Shown here one piece after another: positions 53,317 through 61,214 of a stretch of 64,000 nt of DNA. The position numbers were made by a program, and so were the translations under genes. The stretch is taken from assembly GCF_000353285.1 (NCBI RefSeq), contig NZ_KB731324.1:638577-702576 (forward strand). Reading direction: 5' to 3'. Positions within the stretch are counted from its first letter, which is position 1. Every line of letters begins with the position of its first letter. The DNA is from Leptolyngbya boryana PCC 6306. Its GTDB lineage: Bacteria; Cyanobacteriota; Cyanobacteriia; Leptolyngbyales; Leptolyngbyaceae. The notes under the pieces were generated by a model, which saw nothing but the letters and a program-made list of their open reading frames with translations, made no database searches and was not told the origin of the DNA.

Positions 53317-55365
53317 ATGAAAAAAATAGCGCTCATTGCTTCTAGACATTGGAAGGCTTTGCTTGGTCTGAATGCAGTTGTAATATTCGGGACTTTAGGA
53401 GCGATGTTGACCACTCCTAAAGTTTGGACTGCTCAGGCGCAACTGATTCTGCCTTCCTCGAATGGAGGCAACCTTGATGCCAACTTGGGAACTTTAGGGT
53501 CTTACCGTAACAGTGATCCGAGCTTTTCACCTCAAGTCAATCCCCTGAAAATTCAAGAGGCAATTCTCACCAGTGATGCGATTCTTGAAAAGGCTTGGGC
53601 AGCTGATCCTGAGAGAGATGCAGCGAATAAACCTCGCAATTATGGACAATTCTTTGAAGTGACTTCGCTCGAACAAACGAGCGTCATGCTGCTCTCTGTC
53701 ACAGGCTCAAGTCCCGATATCGCCAAGCAGCGCGCAGAAGCAATTCTCAATGCCTATCGGCAGCGTCTGAGCGAGCTTCGTCAGGCGAATAACAATACAC
53801 GCGATGGCTTTAGCCAGAAACAGCTTGAACAAGCTCAACGCAGATTAACTGAAGCGCAGACTGCTCTAGCACAATTCAAACAATCGACAGGATTGGTAAA
53901 TAACGAAGAACAAACGAAAGGGCTAGTTGGAACGATCAATACTTTAGAAGCGGCACAGGCACAGGTTCAGGCGGAATCTCAAGCGACTCGCGATCGCGCA
54001 AATACTCTCGCGACTCGATTAAATCTTTCGCCTACTGACGCAGTTCAAGCCTTAGGATTAGACCAAAACGAAGATTATAAAGAGCTTCGCAGTAAGCTCA
54101 CTGAAGTTGAGTCTACGCTGGGCAAATTGCGATCGACATTCACAGATCGCAGCCCTCAAGTACAAAGAGCGATCGTAGAGCGGGACACTTTGCGGAACCA
54201 GCTTCAGCAGTATGTTGGGCAAGCCGCAGGTCGAATTTCTGCCAATACAGATTTTACAACTGGGGCGGAAGGACGGAATACCTTAATTGAACAATTAGTG
54301 TTAGCTGAAACGAATGCGAATGGACAACAACGACAAGCAGAACAACTCCAGCAACAAATTGATCAGCGGCAAAAAATCCTCAATCAATTGCCTGCAAATC
54401 AAGCAAAACTCAATGCTTTACAGCGACAGGCAGATGTTGCGGAAGGAGTTTATAAAGGGCTAGTTGCACAGACACAACAATCAAATATTGATGCTTTTAA
54501 TGCGTATCCAAATATTCAGGAGTTAAACGCACCCTTTGTTGATGCTAAACCATCGAGTCCAAAGAAATCTCTGATAGCAATTAATGCGCTTCTTGCTTCT
54601 GTCATTGGGAGCATTGCACTAATATTGTTGCTCGAAGCTCGCAATCCATTGCTGACTCCCAAAGATTTGCAGGCTCTAAAATTTTCGCTTGTTGCTCGTA
54701 TTCCCAAACTAAAGCGACTGGCAATAGAGCCGAATTCAAGCTTTGAAGGTGAGATCGAGTTTCAGCGAGTAGCGTCAGCGATTAGTCTTCAACCGCTGAA
54801 AGGGATACGACTGTTAATTGCAAGTGCGATAACGGGTGAGGGAAAAACGACAGTAGCACTGCAACTTGCTCATGCTTTAACCGAACTCGGATTTCGAGTG
54901 CTGCTGGTTGACGGAGATTTTCGTAAAGCTCAGTTAAGTCATCAACTTGGTTACTTGAGCGATCGCTCAGTTGGAGATCAAGTCATTTCGTTGCAACCTA
55001 ATCTCGATTTTGTGCCAACGATGCCTCAGACTGGCAAGATTGTCGATTTAGTCAAACGGGGACGATTTGAACGTTACTTGGCAGTGGCGGAATCTCAGAA
55101 AGACTATGATTATGTATTAGTAGACAGCGCTCCAGTCAGCTCAACCAGTGAAACTGCACTAATGGCTGCGATCGTGCCTTATGTTCTTTTTGTCGTTCGC
55201 CCAGGAATTAGCGCTCGAAATGTTGTGAATAATAGTTTAGAGCAGTTAACGCAACACCATGCTAAACTGCTAGGCTTGGTGATCAATGGTGTCGAAGTTC
55301 AAGGTCATGCCTATTCGTATCACTCTAATCATGATGATCCTCGTCCATATCGATTATCAAATTGA
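53317..55365 (+). CDS. Wzc-type polysaccharide co-polymerase with BY-kinase domain
   Basis: A 682-residue protein joining a Wzz/GumC chain-length domain with a cytosolic tyrosine kinase. Membrane helices lie at about 16-34 and 425-443, flanking a long coiled coil (140-390). The kinase has Walker A ITGEGKTT near 503, A' LLVDGDFR near 530 and Walker B YVLVDSAP near 600. The C-terminal tail has only a few tyrosines (AYSYHSNH, PYRLSN), fewer than the usual cluster. TAGGAG is 10 nt before the ATG. It controls chain length and export in Wzy-dependent synthesis. Confidence 0.93.
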   Translation: MKKIALIASRHWKALLGLNAVVIFGTLGAMLTTPKVWTAQAQLILPSSNGGNLDANLGTLGSYRNSDPSFSPQVNPLKIQEAILTSDAILEKAWAADPERDAANKPRNYGQFFEVTSLEQTSVMLLSVTGSSPDIAKQRAEAILNAYRQRLSELRQANNNTRDGFSQKQLEQAQRRLTEAQTALAQFKQSTGLVNNEEQTKGLVGTINTLEAAQAQVQAESQATRDRANTLATRLNLSPTDAVQALGLDQNEDYKELRSKLTEVESTLGKLRSTFTDRSPQVQRAIVERDTLRNQLQQYVGQAAGRISANTDFTTGAEGRNTLIEQLVLAETNANGQQRQAEQLQQQIDQRQKILNQLPANQAKLNALQRQADVAEGVYKGLVAQTQQSNIDAFNAYPNIQELNAPFVDAKPSSPKKSLIAINALLASVIGSIALILLLEARNPLLTPKDLQALKFSLVARIPKLKRLAIEPNSSFEGEIEFQRVASAISLQPLKGIRLLIASAITGEGKTTVALQLAHALTELGFRVLLVDGDFRKAQLSHQLGYLSDRSVGDQVISLQPNLDFVPTMPQTGKIVDLVKRGRFERYLAVAESQKDYDYVLVDSAPVSSTSETALMAAIVPYVLFVVRPGISARNVVNNSLEQLTQHHAKLLGLVINGVEVQGHAYSYHSNHDDPRPYRLSN

Positions 55366-55399
55366 TTCTTTTCAGCAGTCTACTCAAAGCGTCAGTCTC

Positions 55400-56749
55400 A
55401 TGAGCCAAAACCAGAACATCGCGACTGTCGATTGGAGTAAGAGCCAGGCAGCGAGTACGAATTTGGGGTATGGCTTAAATGCGTATCAAGGTTTTCGACC
55501 TGAGAGTTTTAGCACTTCGGCTTATCAAAGTAATATGTCTGTGATGAATCCGGGTTTGATTCGGTTTCATAATAGCAGCATGTTGCAAGACTCTAGCACA
55601 CCGGATGGGCTGATCGATACGGCTCGTCGAGTTTGGGATGCGAAGAAAGTAAAAGCTGCTTTAGTGGCTTCATTTTCGTCTTTTAAGCGGGAACAACCGC
55701 AACGGATGATTAATATTCCGACTTGGCCAGATTGGATGGATGCGGATCGGGACGGATTTCTCGATCGCAATCAGTTTGATAACTATGCAAAGCTGTGCGC
55801 TGATTTGGTCAAAATTGTCAACCAAGATGCTCAATTGAAAGTACAGTATTGGGAAGTGACGAATGAGAAGGATGATCACTACTTTACTCAGTTCTATACA
55901 GAGAGTGGCTGGGGTGGGTTGAAGGATGCAGCGAAGCCCGATCGCGTCAATGAACTGGTCACGATTTATAACAAAACTGCGATCGCGATGAAACAAGCAG
56001 ACCCGACAATTCAAGTGGGCGGGATCGGTCTAGCACGCCCCGATCTGCAACCGTTTTATGTTCCGTTCATCAAGGGAACTGCAAATCATCTTGATTTTTT
56101 TACTTATCACTTTTACGCAACGGGAAGTGCTTCTACCTCAGACCAAGATGTGTTTCAGACCACTCGCGCGATTGGCGACTACACTCGCACGATTGTACAA
56201 ACGCTGCAAAATGCAAGCCCAAATCGCACGATTCCAGCCATGTTGGGTGAATATAACATTAGCTGGACATGGGAAACTCGCGATCCCCGCATGATCAATC
56301 ATAAAGGGGTTGTGTTTGATGCGTTAACGATGGTCAGTGCCCTCTCAAATGGTGCGACTGCAACCTTGACTTGGAACGAGAAAGATGGCGTTTACGGCAA
56401 AATGGACGATAGCAGTCAGATGCGTCTGGGAGGCAAATTCTTACAATTGTTGAATCAATTCATGATTGGCGATCGCGTCTCGACAAAAACTGCTCCTGAC
56501 AGCGCTATTACGACTTTTGCTGTGAATAATGCTGCTTTGGGATACAAGTCTTACTTGCTGATTAACTCCTCAAATGATTTGCAGCAAGTTCAACTCGATT
56601 TTGCCGGATGGCAGCCCACTCAATCGACGTTAGAGACATATACGATCTCGGCTTCAGGCTATCTCAACAAAACTGTTAACTGGTCGGAACTTAACAGTGG
56701 ATTTGCGATGCCTGCTAGCTCTGTGATGTTATTCACATTTACAAAATAA
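55400..56749 (+). CDS. Clan GH-A glycosidase-like protein (GH39-like)
   Basis: A 449-residue protein with a TIM-barrel glycosidase pattern. The likely acid/base Glu156 is in YWEVTNEKDD, the likely nucleophile Glu284 in AMLGEYNISW, a spacing seen in clan GH-A. DADRDGFLDRNQF (114-126) looks like an EF-hand-type calcium loop. The C-terminal part (380-449) is a beta-sandwich-like tail. I start at the ATG at 55400, 34 bp after the kinase; an upstream frame from 55286 overlaps the kinase and adds a hydrophobic segment. No clear signal peptide. It probably trims or remodels the exopolysaccharide. Confidence 0.75.
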   Translation: MSQNQNIATVDWSKSQAASTNLGYGLNAYQGFRPESFSTSAYQSNMSVMNPGLIRFHNSSMLQDSSTPDGLIDTARRVWDAKKVKAALVASFSSFKREQPQRMINIPTWPDWMDADRDGFLDRNQFDNYAKLCADLVKIVNQDAQLKVQYWEVTNEKDDHYFTQFYTESGWGGLKDAAKPDRVNELVTIYNKTAIAMKQADPTIQVGGIGLARPDLQPFYVPFIKGTANHLDFFTYHFYATGSASTSDQDVFQTTRAIGDYTRTIVQTLQNASPNRTIPAMLGEYNISWTWETRDPRMINHKGVVFDALTMVSALSNGATATLTWNEKDGVYGKMDDSSQMRLGGKFLQLLNQFMIGDRVSTKTAPDSAITTFAVNNAALGYKSYLLINSSNDLQQVQLDFAGWQPTQSTLETYTISASGYLNKTVNWSELNSGFAMPASSVMLFTFTK

Positions 56750-56772
56750 TGCGATCGCATTATTTTGAGTTG

Positions 56773-57039
56773 CTATTTTGATTTGCGCTTTGACTTTGGA
56801 GGCGTGCGATGTTCGCCAAAGTATTTCTCGCTGCGATAGCGTAGCCAGACTCTCAGAACTTGCGGAATTTTCTCTTTCTGCTCTTTCGTCAACGTGTTGT
56901 AAAGTGCCAAGGCACGTTCTCGTTCTCCTCGACAAGCAGCATTATTATGAGCATCCCAATAGCTACGAGCGACCCGAATTCGGCGACAGACTTCTTTGAT
57001 CAATGCCTCGCCAGTTAAAGGTTCTTCTTGCTTTGTCAT
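56773..57039 (-). CDS. Small basic protein of unknown function
   Basis: An 88-residue protein with a helical core (LIKEVCRRIRVARSYWDAHNNAACRG) and a very basic tail ending RTPPKSKRKSK. It resembles conserved cyanobacterial proteins with no known role. Its start lies about 75 bp from the truncated DUF4280 remnant, which is on the same strand upstream. Basic tail and small size would suit nucleic-acid binding, but no motif proves it. Confidence 0.7.
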   Translation of the reverse strand: MTKQEEPLTGEALIKEVCRRIRVARSYWDAHNNAACRGERERALALYNTLTKEQKEKIPQVLRVWLRYRSEKYFGEHRTPPKSKRKSK

Positions 57040-57090
57040 CTTTTTTGATCAGAATGTACTCTAATCATTCTAGTAGGAATGAAGTCGAAT

Positions 57091-57113
57091 CCCCCCACTC
57101 CCCACTCCCCACC
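57091..57113. repeat. GGGAGTA-type heptamer array, single arm (copy 5)
   Basis: CCCCCCACTCCCCACTCCCC is a run of the same heptamers found in copies 1-4, directly at the end of the DUF4280 remnant. The complementary arm is absent, so it cannot form the hairpin seen elsewhere. Confidence 0.6.
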
Positions 57114-57397
57114 TATGCAATATTTACTTTAAACTGCCCAGGAGTATTAATCTTGATAATGCCTCCAAATGCACAGTTACAGATTGCCGTGTTCGGGAGA
57201 GCAGGGATTTTGCCAATTTTTACTTTAATAGCACCAGGTGACCAAGGGCTGACAATTGCAGGGATACAAGGCATGGGTGTCAGGACTCCAAAAGCAGCAG
57301 CAGTTGCAGCAGCTACGGCTGGATTTGCGATCGAACTACACATGGCAAACGGCAAAATATTCGCCATTGGGATATTGTCGAAAATTGTTGCGGCGAG
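57113..57397 (-). pseudogene. N-terminally truncated DUF4280 (PAAR-like) protein
   Basis: The minus strand encodes a peptide with the DUF4280 core: PLAATIFDNIPMANILPF, FAMCSSIANPAVAAATAAA, TPMPCIPAIVSPWSPGA and CNCAFGGIIKINTPGQ. Complete members have about 30 more residues at the N-terminus, including the K-C-S-F segment, but here similarity stops at about 57,397 and a TGA follows in frame. The ATG at 57367 would allow an 84-residue product. DUF4280 proteins are PAAR-like spike tips of contractile injection systems. With its start lost, it is probably non-functional. Confidence 0.8.
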
Positions 57398-58181
57398 CGG
57401 AGTTGCTCACGAGATTAATAATCCAGTTGGTTTTCTCAAAGGCAATATCCAACCTGCCCTAGATTACATCAGTGATTTATTTGGACTCATTGATCTTTAT
57501 CAGGAAAGAACTTCTCCCCCTGATCCAGTCATTCAAGCAGAAATCGATGAGATCGACTTAGAGTATATTCGCGAGGATCTTCCCAAGTTGATTAGCTCAA
57601 TGAGAGAAGGCATAGAACGAATCCGGAATATTAGTACCAGTTTACGAACCTTCTCCCGCGCTGATCAAGATCATAAAGTTCCTTTTGATATTCATTCAGG
57701 GCTTGATAGCACTCTGCTGATTTTGAAACATCGATTAAAAGCAGATGATCGCCGTCCAGAGATCAAAATTATTCAAGAATATGGTCAGTTGCCCGCGGTT
57801 GATTGCTATCCAGGTCAGTTGAATCAGGTGTTTATGAATTTGCTGGCGAACGCGATCGATGCTTTAGAAGATAGCAATAAGGGACGGAGCTACGAAGAAA
57901 TTCAAGCTCATCCGAATCAAATCGGTATTTACACAACAGTTGTGGATGATCAATCAATCAAGATTCGTATCTGTGATAATGGCGTAGGAATGGATGACGC
58001 GACTCAGCAAAAAATCTTTGACCATCTATTCACAACAAAAGAAGTGGGAAGAGGAACAGGTTTAGGGCTGGAAATTGCACGACAGATTATCGTGGAAAAA
58101 CACGGTGGTTCGATCAAGGTTCGTTCAACGGTAGGACAAGGGACAGAATTTACGATCGTACTTCCCATTCACGAGAAGTAG
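57342..58181 (+). pseudogene. N-terminally truncated sensor histidine kinase
   Basis: From about 57,397 the plus strand encodes a kinase core: GVAHEINNPVGFLKGN (H-box), NQVFMNLLANAIDALED (N-box), DNGVGM, FDHLFTTKEVG and GRGTGLGLEIARQII. Normal sequence before the H-box (such as E-K-M-A-x-L-G) and all sensor domains are missing; the frame instead runs on into the antisense of the DUF4280 remnant. The core resembles the C-terminus of giant cyanobacterial trifunctional kinases (Ser/Thr kinase, AAA, histidine kinase). The ATG at 57342 lies in the antisense part and could give a 279-residue product, but more likely it is a remnant. Confidence 0.75.
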
Positions 58182-58216
58182 CCTCTATCAAATCTGTTGG
58201 GGTGAACTTATAAAAG

Positions 58217-58939
58217 CTACAGTATAAATATGTAGCCAACTGTAATCAATAAGCTAAAAATTATACGATTAAACATCGGCTGTGGAATGAGACGATTAAT
58301 TTTGCCACCGACATAGATGCCAATGATAATTCCGGGAATTGACCATAGAAACAAACGCCAAACTTGCGGAGTCCATAGTCCTGCAAATCCGTGACCTGCG
58401 ATCGTAGCAATTCCTGAAAACAGAAAATAGCATTGCATTGTTGCTCTAAAATAGCTGGCTGACCAACGACGCATCACGCCGTAAACCGCGATCGGGAGTC
58501 CATTAATGTTGTAAGCGCCTCCTAAAACGCCCGCAACCAATCCAAAGAAAACGGCATAGCGTTCATGGTGAAGCTGCGGAAACTTAGGAGAAATAAGATT
58601 AAACAGCCCATACAAGATGAGAATGATTCCTAGCCCAAGCTTGACTGTTTTTTCAGGCGCATACTGTAATAGAAGTAATCCAAAGGGAACTCCGATTACT
58701 GTACTAATGATGAGCCTCCAAGCTGATTTGAGATCAATGCTATCCTGATCAAAAATTAGAATCAGTGAACTAATAATAAACCCTGTCAATGCGACAATGG
58801 GAGTTGCTGTTCGCAAACTCATAATCATGCCTAGTAGCGGCATTGCTAAAAGCGCATCACCAAACCCGATCGCAGAACGAATTGAAGTACAGACAAACAG
58901 GATTGATGCTGTTGCGATCGTTAAATCAGTAAGGTTCAT
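58217..58939 (-). CDS. TauE/SafE-family anion exporter
   Basis: A 240-residue membrane protein with about 8 helices of the TauE/SafE family. Members export sulfite, sulfoacetate or related anions. The start has FVCTSIRSAIGFGDALLAMPLLG, with the G-F-G-[DG] motif, and the second half GLVAGVLGGAYNINGLPIAVYG repeats the first (internal pseudo-symmetry). It starts 8 bp after the YeiH-like gene stop, so the pair is co-transcribed. Substrate is inferred from the family and the neighbouring sulfur-type redox genes. Confidence 0.85.
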   Translation of the reverse strand: MNLTDLTIATASILFVCTSIRSAIGFGDALLAMPLLGMIMSLRTATPIVALTGFIISSLILIFDQDSIDLKSAWRLIISTVIGVPFGLLLLQYAPEKTVKLGLGIILILYGLFNLISPKFPQLHHERYAVFFGLVAGVLGGAYNINGLPIAVYGVMRRWSASYFRATMQCYFLFSGIATIAGHGFAGLWTPQVWRLFLWSIPGIIIGIYVGGKINRLIPQPMFNRIIFSLLITVGYIFIL

Positions 58940-58947
58940 GCAAAAGA

Positions 58948-60018
58948 CTAATAAAGGATCTGAATCAATCCATAGCTAGAGATTGAAATGAATAACCAGG
59001 ATAGCGCGCCTAAATACAAAGGTTTTAGTCCAATCTTTTGAATCTGATTTAATCTTGTTTCTAATCCCATTGCTGCCATTGAGATGGTTAAGAGCAACTG
59101 ATTGACTTGTCCTGTCATCGTTTTTATTTGCTGTGGGATTAAGTTCAAGCTATTCAGAAGAATCAAAAGCATAAAATAAACGACAAACCAAGGAATGGCA
59201 ATTCGTGATTTTGATTGAGGAGCTTTAGAAATTGCTCCAAGCATGAGCATCATCGGAACGAGCCAAAGGACTCTTGACAGTTTTGAAATACTAGCAATCT
59301 CGCCACTGACTGAATCTACTTGAAAAGCCGCTGCAAGCACTTGGGCAACTTCATGAATTGAAACTCCACACCATAATCCAAATGCTTCTGGTGTTAAGTT
59401 CAATTGCCCAGAGAGTAATGGATACAAAAGCATCGATATTGTTCCAAACAAGGTGACGATCGCAATTGCATACGTGATATCTTCATCTCCACTCTCGGTC
59501 GTTGTACTTGTCGCAATCACAGCAGAAGCACCACAAATCGAAGTACCAGCAGCAATGAGGCGAGTTAAGCTAGGACTCACGCCTAAGTGTTGTCCAGCCC
59601 AACAGGTAAACCAAAATGTACTCAATAAGGTTGTGATGATGATGAGTAACCCCGTGATGCCCACAGATAAAACCTGCGATAGGCTGAGTTGAACACCGAG
59701 CAGAATGACTGCAAATCGCAGAATTCTTCTCATAGCAAAGTGAATCCCTGCTTGGCGTTTCGGCGCTACGCCAATTGTATTTTGGATGAAAATGCCTAGA
59801 AGAATTGCCAGAATGAGAGGGCTGAAGAGAGTGAAGCCGGGTATCAATCGGATCAGATAAGCGATCGCTGTCAAGCCACAAACGAGCCATACTCCAGATT
59901 GGATCTTTACTAGGCTTATTTTGATTTGAGCAATTGCCTGAGAGAAAACATCACCTTGAAATGCTGTGACGATTTTTATTGCTGCGAACGGTTTAATATT
60001 ATTTGTTTTGTGCCGCAT
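58948..60018 (-). CDS. YeiH/UPF0324-family putative sulfate exporter
   Basis: A 356-residue membrane protein with about 10 helices. GVQLSLSQVLSVG and AAGTSICGASAVIAT are family motifs, and CGVSIHEVAQVLAAAF follows. The YeiH family is annotated as putative sulfate exporter. The first 35 residues are soluble; other starts cannot be excluded. It lies 98 bp after the Mrp ATPase gene, with an intergenic hairpin between, and 8 bp before the TauE/SafE gene. Confidence 0.85.
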   Translation of the reverse strand: MRHKTNNIKPFAAIKIVTAFQGDVFSQAIAQIKISLVKIQSGVWLVCGLTAIAYLIRLIPGFTLFSPLILAILLGIFIQNTIGVAPKRQAGIHFAMRRILRFAVILLGVQLSLSQVLSVGITGLLIIITTLLSTFWFTCWAGQHLGVSPSLTRLIAAGTSICGASAVIATSTTTESGDEDITYAIAIVTLFGTISMLLYPLLSGQLNLTPEAFGLWCGVSIHEVAQVLAAAFQVDSVSGEIASISKLSRVLWLVPMMLMLGAISKAPQSKSRIAIPWFVVYFMLLILLNSLNLIPQQIKTMTGQVNQLLLTISMAAMGLETRLNQIQKIGLKPLYLGALSWLFISISSYGLIQILY

Positions 60019-60058
60019 TACTTTGATTCAATTGACTGATGCAATTCAACAGAAATTC

Positions 60059-60095
60059 GCCTTGCTTTCGGGTAAGATTGCCAACAAAGCAAGGC
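60059..60095. repeat. Perfect 10-bp hairpin between the Mrp and YeiH-like genes
   Basis: GCCTTGCTTT (60059-60068) pairs with AAAGCAAGGC (60086-60095) around a 17-nt loop. There is no T-run on the minus strand after it, so it is more likely an RNA-processing or attenuation site within the operon than a full terminator. Confidence 0.5.
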
Positions 60096-60116
60096 AGTTA
60101 CAGATTGGAAATCAAC

Positions 60117-61214
60117 TCAGCATAGAATTGCGTCTGCTAATTTGTGGATTGAGCAGAATGTTTTGTCAAGTGCTGAAGCGATGTTGAGAAAGACTTGCCC
60201 AACAAATGATGTTGGATCAGTCAAGGTTACGGGTCTTCCAGAGTCACCCGCCGCACAAATTCGAGCCTCAATCGGAACTTGTCCCAGTAGAGGAGTTTGC
60301 AGTTCTTCTGCAAGTTGTTGTCCCCCACCACTGCCGAAAATCGGAGTCGGCTCACCACAATGCCCACAGCGCAAATAGCTCATGTTTTCAATGATGCCGA
60401 GTACTGGAATTCCGACTCGACGAAACATATGAATACTGCGGCGAACATCTGCGATCGCGACTTGCTGCGGTGTGGTGACGAGTAATACGCCACAGATGGG
60501 ACTCTCTTGAACGATCGTGATTTGAGCATCTCCTGTCCCGGGTGGTAAATCAATCAGCAGGTAGTCTAGATCGCCCCATTCCACATCTTGGATAAACTGA
60601 GTGATGACCTTGTGCAGCACAGGTCCGCGCCATGCTAGCGGATGATCGGGTTCTGCTAGAAGCCCAACTGACATGACTTTGATACCGTGGGCTTCTAAAG
60701 GCAGAAATCGCGTTCCTTCAGCAGTTTCGATCGTCTTCACCTCAGAATGTCCCAATCCCAACATCTGTGGAATATTTGGACCATAGATATCTGCATCCAG
60801 CAGCCCGACTTTTGCGCCTTGTAGGCTTAGCGCGATCGCAAGATTGACAGAAGTGGTTGATTTTCCAACTCCACCTTTACCACTCGAAATCGCTAATGTC
60901 GTTCTCACGCCTGGAATCGTGCAGAGTTGAACATAACTCTTCTTACACCAAGTGAGTTGTGAAAGCACAGTCTCAATCTGATGTTTCAAATCGTGCTGAT
61001 GCTTTCCAACATACAGCCGCAGGTAAACATAGTTATCCACCACTCTGAGATTACGAACCATGCCTAAACTCACAATATTGTTGTTGAGAACAGGTTCAAT
61101 AATGGTTTTGAGCAGTTTAGTCACCGCTTGTTGGCGTGCTTCAGCAATCAGATCAGGTGGATCTGTTTCGGGAAGGTCATGAGTCGTCTGGAAGGGAGAA
61201 CGATGATTAGGCAT
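60117..61214 (-). CDS. Mrp/NBP35 (ApbC) P-loop ATPase, iron-sulfur carrier
   Basis: A 365-residue protein with an N-terminal MIP18/DUF59 domain (residues 25-95) and a P-loop ATPase with the deviant Walker A SSGKGGVGKSTT, GLLDADIYGPNIPQMLG, DLPPGTGDAQ and the CxxC in RCGHCGEPTP that binds a bridging Fe-S cluster. I start at the ATG at 61214, which overlaps the HEAT-gene stop by 8 bp; a start at 61277 would lie inside that gene. ApbC proteins load clusters onto target enzymes; the adjacent AprB-like ferredoxin with two clusters is an obvious client. Confidence 0.93.
   Translation of the reverse strand: MPNHRSPFQTTHDLPETDPPDLIAEARQQAVTKLLKTIIEPVLNNNIVSLGMVRNLRVVDNYVYLRLYVGKHQHDLKHQIETVLSQLTWCKKSYVQLCTIPGVRTTLAISSGKGGVGKSTTSVNLAIALSLQGAKVGLLDADIYGPNIPQMLGLGHSEVKTIETAEGTRFLPLEAHGIKVMSVGLLAEPDHPLAWRGPVLHKVITQFIQDVEWGDLDYLLIDLPPGTGDAQITIVQESPICGVLLVTTPQQVAIADVRRSIHMFRRVGIPVLGIIENMSYLRCGHCGEPTPIFGSGGGQQLAEELQTPLLGQVPIEARICAAGDSGRPVTLTDPTSFVGQVFLNIASALDKTFCSIHKLADAILC

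Noticed and set aside
55286-55399. Upstream start for the GH39-like gene, overlapping the kinase by 80 bp
   Set aside because: The hydrophobic N-terminus it gives is the other-frame reading of the kinase tail; the ATG at 55400 is non-overlapping, though proteomics should settle it.
57003-57341. Upstream part of the kinase frame as an N-terminal domain
   Set aside because: It is the antisense of the DUF4280 remnant and has no kinase-family similarity.
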